Origin: Candidatus Methanoprimaticola hominis
Lineage (GTDB): Archaea; Thermoplasmatota; Thermoplasmata; Methanomassiliicoccales; Methanomethylophilaceae
Reading direction: 5' to 3'
Length of the DNA: 10,096 nt
Assembly: GCA_006954465.1 (NCBI GenBank)
Contig: LVVU01000091.1
Coordinates: 1-10,096, forward strand
The notes beneath the pieces were generated by a model that worked only from the letters and a program-made list of their open reading frames with translations, had not been told where the DNA came from and ran no database searches. Positions 6,356-10,096 of this stretch are shown here, piece after piece. The position numbers and the translations under genes are program-made. The first letter of the stretch is position 1; each line of letters begins with the position of its first letter.

Positions 6356-6783
6356 TGGCAATCACACTGGTATGCAAGGGGATCGTCGACAGCGGATCCG
6401 AGTTCTACTACATGGGACCGCTGGACGAATGCGAGGGCTGCAAGCTGAACGGGGTGTGCAACAACCTCGAGACCGGAGCCCGCTACAAGATAGTGGATGT
6501 CAGGAAGCAGGAGCACGACTGCCCCGGGATGGACGAGGAGGGGAAGGTCGTGGCCGTGGAGGTGGAGAAGGTCTCCTCTCCGGCGATCCTGCCGAAGAAG
6601 GGGCTCCTGGAAGGGGTCACGATAACGTTCACGGAATCCAAGTGCGACAACATCGGATGCGTGAACTGGCTGCTGTGCCACCCGATCGGTAAGACGGACG
6701 GCAGCAAGTGCACCGTGGTCCGCATGGGGAAGAACGTGGACTGTCCGAAGGACGAGAAGCTGGCGTTCGTGGATATACTCTGA
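6355..6783 (+). CDS. UPF0179 family protein, cysteine-rich, function unknown
   Basis: This 142-residue protein belongs by pattern to the archaeal UPF0179 family, whose role is not established. Ten cysteines are visible: 7, 26, 29, 35, 56, 97, 102, 108, 119 and 130. Several form close-set groups (DECEGCKLNGVC; KCDNIGCVNWLLC), which suggests a metal or iron-sulfur site; this is inference. No signal peptide or membrane segment is seen, so it should be cytosolic. Residues about 40-93 resemble a small beta-barrel with little helix. The TGATG junction with egsA and a near-perfect ribosome binding site point to co-transcription and coupled translation, linking it loosely to lipid synthesis without proving a role there. 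Start and stop are clear. Confidence 0.9.
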   Translation: MAITLVCKGIVDSGSEFYYMGPLDECEGCKLNGVCNNLETGARYKIVDVRKQEHDCPGMDEEGKVVAVEVEKVSSPAILPKKGLLEGVTITFTESKCDNIGCVNWLLCHPIGKTDGSKCTVVRMGKNVDCPKDEKLAFVDIL

Positions 6784-6920
6784 TGACAAGTGTGTGGAAA
6801 CGATACATCTCGTTTGCATGCATCCATATCGGTCCGTATTGTCTGACGCCCAACGGGCATTCCCATACCGTATAACGAACATATATACGACAGAATACCA
6901 TCCAAAATAGGGGTTTCCGG
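6784..6920 (+). promoter_or_regulatory. Regulatory intergenic region of the MNT/HEPN pair
   Basis: A TATA box (CATATATAC, 6880-6888) predicts a transcript start near 6909 and a leader of about 12 bases with AGGGG at 6909-6913. A perfect dyad CGTATA-N9-TATACG spans 6869-6889 and overlaps the TATA box, and ATAC-C-GTAT spans 6865-6873. A six-bp stem AAACGA/TCGTTT (6798-6815), shortly after UPF0179, may mark the end of that operon. The dyad over the TATA box is the arrangement expected for an autorepressed gene pair. Confidence 0.6.
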
Positions 6921-7235
6921 ATGTTCGACTACAAAATGGCAGATGAGGTCATTGAGAGGATCATCGATGTCTTTTCCCCCGAACTGATCATCGTTTTCGG
7001 ATCGGTGGCGCGTCACGAAGCGGGAGACCATAGCGATCTAGACATACTGGTGGTTATGGACACAACCCTTAAAGGTGCGAAACGCGCAGCCGCCATCCAC
7101 AGTCAAACGACCGATTTCATGATGCCATTGGACGTACTGGTGCTGACACCGTCCGAATTCGATGCGAACAAAGACAACAGATATTCCTTTGCGAGCGAGA
7201 TCGTCCGTACGGGAGTGATTGCTTATGAAGCCTGA
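6921..7235 (+). CDS. MNT-type nucleotidyltransferase domain protein (putative antitoxin)
   Basis: This minimal nucleotidyltransferase (104 residues) shows the exact GSX10DXD signature: G27-S28, then D39 and D41 in SDLDILV, with a third carboxylate, D71, in PLDVLVL. These three acids are the Mg2+ and nucleotide-binding set of the DNA polymerase beta superfamily, so the protein looks active. In several systems such proteins pair with a HEPN partner, and characterised members (MntA) AMPylate the partner. Here the gene overlaps the HEPN gene by 11 bases and precedes it. It has its own TATA box and an inverted repeat over it. Base composition is lower in GC than the genes to the left, suggesting acquisition by transfer. 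Whether this pair is a toxin-antitoxin module or another nucleotide-modifying pair is unresolved. Confidence 0.9.
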   Translation: MFDYKMADEVIERIIDVFSPELIIVFGSVARHEAGDHSDLDILVVMDTTLKGAKRAAAIHSQTTDFMMPLDVLVLTPSEFDANKDNRYSFASEIVRTGVIAYEA

Positions 7236-7728
7236 CGACTCATCGATGGCAAGAGGACTGGCTTCTGACTATTACAAAGCTGCTGAGGAGGACTACGAAC
7301 TACTGGAATACATCCGTCTTACCGAGTTTTCCTACTATGGCAACGGATGCATGCTTGCGGCACGTTATGCCGAGAAGATAATGAAGGCACGCCTATTGCT
7401 CCTAGGAATAGACGTTGGCTGGACCCACGACCAGAAGGTCCTTGTCAACAGCTTTCCAGATTTTGAGGGCAAGCAGAGAGCGCTTGAAATCGCATCGATA
7501 CTCACATCCTATGCGACACAAGCAGCTTATCCCTCCATGATACGCGACAACATATCCCCTGAAGACGCCGAAGAAGCGTACGATCTGTCGATGGAATTGG
7601 TGATATTGACATCCTGCTTCGAAACGGATGCTCCTAATTCCAGAATAATACAAACGACACTATCCAACAAAAAGCTCTTTCCCAAGAAACGGGGATTATT
7701 CGACAGATTTAGAAAGCGAGTTCGATAA
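7225..7728 (+). CDS. HEPN domain protein without the RX4-6H RNase motif
   Basis: This all-helical protein has 167 residues. Helical segments lie at about 10-33 (ASDYYKAAEEDYELLEYIRL) and 41-61 (CMLAARYAEKIMKARLLLLG). The WTHDQKVL turn at 66-73 corresponds to the tHd(l) turn of PF05168-type HEPN domains, and AYPSMI (101-106) with SPEDAEEAYDLS (111-122) fits the RYPD-plus-helix end of that family. The only histidine is H68, with no arginine four to six residues before it, so the RX4-6H RNase motif of toxic HEPN proteins is missing. The basic tail 149-167 (KKLFPKKRGLFDRFRKRVR) could bind nucleic acid. The ATG at 7225 is chosen because GGAGTGAT lies upstream; a TTG at 7219 is possible. Overlap with the nucleotidyltransferase implies coupling. 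GC is about 42-50% in sampled stretches, below the neighbours. Confidence 0.82.
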   Translation: MKPDDSSMARGLASDYYKAAEEDYELLEYIRLTEFSYYGNGCMLAARYAEKIMKARLLLLGIDVGWTHDQKVLVNSFPDFEGKQRALEIASILTSYATQAAYPSMIRDNISPEDAEEAYDLSMELVILTSCFETDAPNSRIIQTTLSNKKLFPKKRGLFDRFRKRVR

Positions 7729-7911
7729 TGGATATAGTCCTTGATTCATGGATTGATAGAGAGATCTCCACATCAGCCTCGGCATATTATCTGCAACCCT
7801 GTTGCAGACTCCATTGTCCGATTAGCACATCCAAACCTGCCAGCATCGAAGATGGAATACCCAGGGAGGTCGTATGTGGTTCGAAGAAGATACCGCACAT
7901 ATGCTCGGATG
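7729..7911. other. Low-GC spacer after HEPN; no convincing gene
   Basis: A perfect hairpin CTGCAAC-CCT-GTTGCAG lies at 7791-7807, about 60 bases after the HEPN stop, and may end that transcript; no strong T-run follows. A short frame opens at ATG 7728 (overlapping the HEPN TAA) and runs to 7934, giving 68 residues. Its composition is irregular and it runs into the convergent gene, so I do not call it. I see no RNA gene or repeat array here. Confidence 0.45.
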
Positions 7912-8413
7912 TCAACTCTCCCCGTAGATCTTGAGCCTCAGATCGGGATCGTATCTCATATCCAGCTTGTCGCTCAGAGACACGTACCTGTACGTGACAT
8001 CGGCATCCCTCTTATCGACGGACTCGTCCGATACCTCGAACACCACCGTGTATCCCCAGGTACGGCCCTCGTTGATCGTGATCCCGTCGGGATAACCCGG
8101 ATACAACGCGGTGTACACCGGGCTCGTGCTTCATGCGGTCCAGCGTGAGCTCCCATACCAGGGTCACGAGGGAGGTCGATATGCCCGGTTCGTACGATTC
8201 GTTCTTCACGACGACATCCACTATTGCGAACGTCTTGCCGGCGGATGAGAGCATCGTCTTCCCGTCCTCGGTCTCGAAGGACTTCGAGTACTCGATATCC
8301 CAATCGTAGTACCCGTCGGCATCCTTGTGGACATACCCCCATGTGACGACGAAGCCCATGCCTACGGCCAGCAGGGCCACCAACACTATCGCTATGAGCT
8401 TCTTCGAGGGCAT
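7912..8413 (-). pseudogene. Frameshifted membrane-anchored protein with DUF4352-like beta domain
   Basis: Two frames together make one protein. The first starts at ATG 8413 as MPSKKLIAIV, with a hydrophobic anchor or signal segment at about 6-25. It continues through an extracellular stretch with AIVDVVVKNES (63-73), typical of small Ig-like DUF4352-type domains, to residue 98 (MKHEP). The other runs from 8118 (VYTALYPGYPDGITINEG) to the stop at 7912-7914. One extra base near 8118-8122 (a CCCGG run on the minus strand) separates them; removing it gives a continuous 166-residue product. As read, the first frame goes on into unrelated sequence down to 8012. The gene is divergent from the exporter at 8505. 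A surface-exposed, exporter-associated role is inference. Sequencing error, true inactivation and phase variation all remain possible. Confidence 0.72.
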
Positions 8414-8476
8414 ACAGATTCCTAAGCGCGAACACTCATTTAGGCTTATCCCGGGACGGACGGCCCCGTGAATTAT

Positions 8477-8484
8477 CATATATG
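8477..8484 (+). promoter_or_regulatory. TATA box CATATATG of the exporter gene
   Basis: It is centred about 25 bases upstream of the GTG at 8505, so transcription should start at or next to the start codon, giving a leaderless mRNA. Confidence 0.55.
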
Positions 8485-8504
8485 CACTTCGTTTCCCATA
8501 TCCC

Positions 8505-10096
8505 GTGTTCGCCGATCTGTCGGATTCGATATCCCGCCGCGGGAAGATCATCATCGCCATCTGGATAGTGGCGGTTCTGATACTCATCCCGCCAGCGGTC
8601 AGATCCATGGATTCGCTGGGATACGATATGTCCGACCTCGGAGGCCTGGAATCATCGGATGCCGACAGGAAGATGTCGGCGTACTTCGACGAGGCGGACA
8701 TCGACCAGACCAGGATCCCGCTGATCCTGGTGAGCTACGGCTCCAGGGACGGATACAGGCAGCTCCAGGGCGACGAGGAATCCGGGATCCCGAGCTACAC
8801 GGACTATCTGAGGACCAGATTCCTGACGGACAAGGACTGGCTCAAGAAGCTGGACGTCTCAGACGGCCTCGTCGGGATCAGAACGTACGGAGGCCCTTCA
8901 GAAGGAGCGATCCTCCTCGGCCTCGTCTACAATCAATTCCAATCAGACTCGGACATAGCGTCGGACACCGGCGCCTTGAGGGACTCCGTCTCCCAATTCA
9001 CGGACGACTTCATCTACGAGCTCTACGAGGAGAAGGCGCTGTTCGATGTGTACGTCACCGGCAACAACGCGGTCGTCGAGGACCTGTCCTCCGAGACCGT
9101 CGCCACCGCGATCTTCGCGGCGGCCGTGGTCATCATCCTCACGCTCATCCTCACGGGACTCTTCTTCGGATCGGCCGTGACCACTCTGATCGTCGCCGCA
9201 TCCATCGTTCCGCCGTCCGTTCTGACGATGGCGACCATGTTCGGCTTCGGATCCATGATCGGGGTCTCCTTCATCTCCGGGATCCTTGTCCTGATAGGCG
9301 TGCTGGCCATGAGCTTCGTGCACTGCATCTACATGATATCCGTCTACAGGTCGGAGCTCATGTCCTGCAGGGACAGGGGCACCGCTCTGAAGGAGACCGT
9401 AAGGATCACCGGCAGACCGATACTGTCGACCTCGATCTGCCTGCTCGTCTGCACGATAACCCTGTTCCTGTTCGGCGATGGCGTGTTCGCAGCGTTCGGG
9501 GCATGCATGTCCGCAGGGACCGCCCTGGTCATGCTGTCGTCCCTCACGGTTCCCGCGTCGCTGATGAACATCACCCGCAACGAACTCTTCTGGTCGGTGG
9601 ATCCGGATCGCGGACTGAAGCCCGCATTCATCAGAAGGATCAACGACCGCGCGGAGGACGGCTTCGGAGACCTCATGGGCTCCATCTCCAGGATCACATC
9701 GAACCACGGCAAGGCCGTTCTGATCGTCTCGCTGTGCCTGGTCGCATGCGGCGCCGGATATCTTACGGATACGGATATGAACGGGGATACGCGGTACGAC
9801 ATGTCCGAATCCATGGCGACTGGCGAGTCGAAGATAGGATTGGATATCCTGAAGGACAATTCCGACGGCGGAATCCTGCATCCTCTGCGCATAATCGCCG
9901 GATTCGATTCCCCTGTAGGGGACATCGTCTACGACCGGGAGAGGGGACTGAACAGGCTCGATTGGAGGACCGACGATGCCGCATCGCAGATGGGATCCTT
10001 GGCGGCATCGATCTCGGATTCCGATAAGGACAACATATCCCGCACTACGACGGTCATGACCTGGGCCTCGCTCAGAGGCGACTACGATCCATCCGA
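8505..10096 (+). CDS. RND/MMPL-superfamily membrane exporter, N-terminal part
   Basis: An uninterrupted frame of 530 residues runs off the right edge. It begins with a membrane segment (about 14-31), then a large extracytoplasmic domain (about 33-197). A cluster of five hydrophobic segments follows at about 201-222, 225-248, 250-281, 305-324 and 327-354. After a cytoplasmic loop with charged residues (about 356-402), a seventh segment (403-420) opens a second extracytoplasmic domain. This 1 + 5 layout, starting to repeat, is that of MMPL/RND proteins, proton-driven exporters of lipids or small hydrophobic molecules. The archaeal substrate is unknown. The start is GTG: the TATA box lies about 25 bases upstream, no in-frame ATG precedes it, and the next ATG (residue 35) would remove the first membrane segment. 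No stop appears before the window ends. The divergent neighbour is the frameshifted surface protein. A long antisense-free but out-of-phase plus-strand frame (8468-10027) is a shadow. Confidence 0.9.
   Translation, partial: MFADLSDSISRRGKIIIAIWIVAVLILIPPAVRSMDSLGYDMSDLGGLESSDADRKMSAYFDEADIDQTRIPLILVSYGSRDGYRQLQGDEESGIPSYTDYLRTRFLTDKDWLKKLDVSDGLVGIRTYGGPSEGAILLGLVYNQFQSDSDIASDTGALRDSVSQFTDDFIYELYEEKALFDVYVTGNNAVVEDLSSETVATAIFAAAVVIILTLILTGLFFGSAVTTLIVAASIVPPSVLTMATMFGFGSMIGVSFISGILVLIGVLAMSFVHCIYMISVYRSELMSCRDRGTALKETVRITGRPILSTSICLLVCTITLFLFGDGVFAAFGACMSAGTALVMLSSLTVPASLMNITRNELFWSVDPDRGLKPAFIRRINDRAEDGFGDLMGSISRITSNHGKAVLIVSLCLVACGAGYLTDTDMNGDTRYDMSESMATGESKIGLDILKDNSDGGILHPLRIIAGFDSPVGDIVYDRERGLNRLDWRTDDAASQMGSLAASISDSDKDNISRTTTVMTWASLRGDYDPS

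Noticed and set aside
5582..6361. 259-residue minus-strand frame over egsA
   Set aside because: The plus strand encodes a complete G1P dehydrogenase; the reverse frame has shadow composition.
7728..7934. 68-residue frame overlapping the HEPN stop codon
   Set aside because: The TAATG overlap is attractive, but the product has no family look, no ribosome site suited to it is visible, and it runs into the convergent gene.
7741..8148. 135-residue plus-strand frame
   Set aside because: Mostly antisense to the frameshifted surface protein; Arg/His/Val-rich shadow composition.
8468..10027. 519-residue plus-strand frame over the exporter
   Set aside because: Arg/Gly/Pro/His-rich product in another phase; the frame from 8505 gives a coherent seven-segment membrane protein.
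1..10096. CRISPR array, tRNA, rRNA or insertion sequence
   Set aside because: I saw no spaced direct repeats, cloverleaf-like segment, ribosomal core motif or transposase.

Overview
The window looks like a chromosomal segment of a GC-rich archaeon, most likely a methanogen-type Thermoplasmatota such as the Methanomassiliicoccales. The domain call rests on direct signs. There is a glycerol-1-phosphate dehydrogenase (the archaeal ether-lipid enzyme), a UPF0179 protein, archaeal TATA boxes about 25 bases upstream of several starts, and apparent leaderless starts mixed with GGTG-type ribosome binding sites. The order-level call is inference. Of ten assignable stop codons nine are TGA, one is TAA and none is TAG, which would fit a pyrrolysine-using lineage but does not prove it.

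Layout. Bases 1-4009 are read from the minus strand. They hold a possible gene edge at 1-23, a P-type Mg2+-importer ATPase (159-2894, GTG start), a lysine/glutamate-rich coiled-coil protein of unknown role (3005-3505), and a two-iron superoxide reductase, desulfoferrodoxin (3635-4009). GC-rich hairpins separate these genes. A divergent plus-strand gene (4118-4759), only distantly reminiscent of HisA-like barrels, runs tail-to-tail into a minus-strand iron-sulfur flavoprotein/NADPH-FMN reductase-like gene (4725-5264), with 35 bases of overlap. That flavoprotein shares a 53-base divergent promoter region with egsA (5318-6355), which is followed, with a one-base overlap, by a cysteine-rich UPF0179 gene (6355-6783).

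Bases 6784-7911 form an accessory-looking island of lower GC. It carries an overlapping nucleotidyltransferase (MNT) and HEPN gene pair with its own promoter and an inverted repeat over the TATA box. The HEPN protein lacks the RX4-6H RNase motif. After it comes a short stretch with a hairpin and no convincing gene. Next is a minus-strand membrane-anchored protein (7912-8413) whose reading frame is broken by one base. A divergent leaderless gene for an RND/MMPL-type exporter (8505 onward) runs off the right edge.

Functionally, most of the window is housekeeping: magnesium uptake, superoxide detoxification, flavin redox chemistry and the first committed step of ether-lipid synthesis. The most unusual content is the MNT/HEPN pair with its atypical HEPN, the frameshifted surface protein, and the mosaic of leaderless and Shine-Dalgarno starts. 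I did not find a clearly new multi-gene system.
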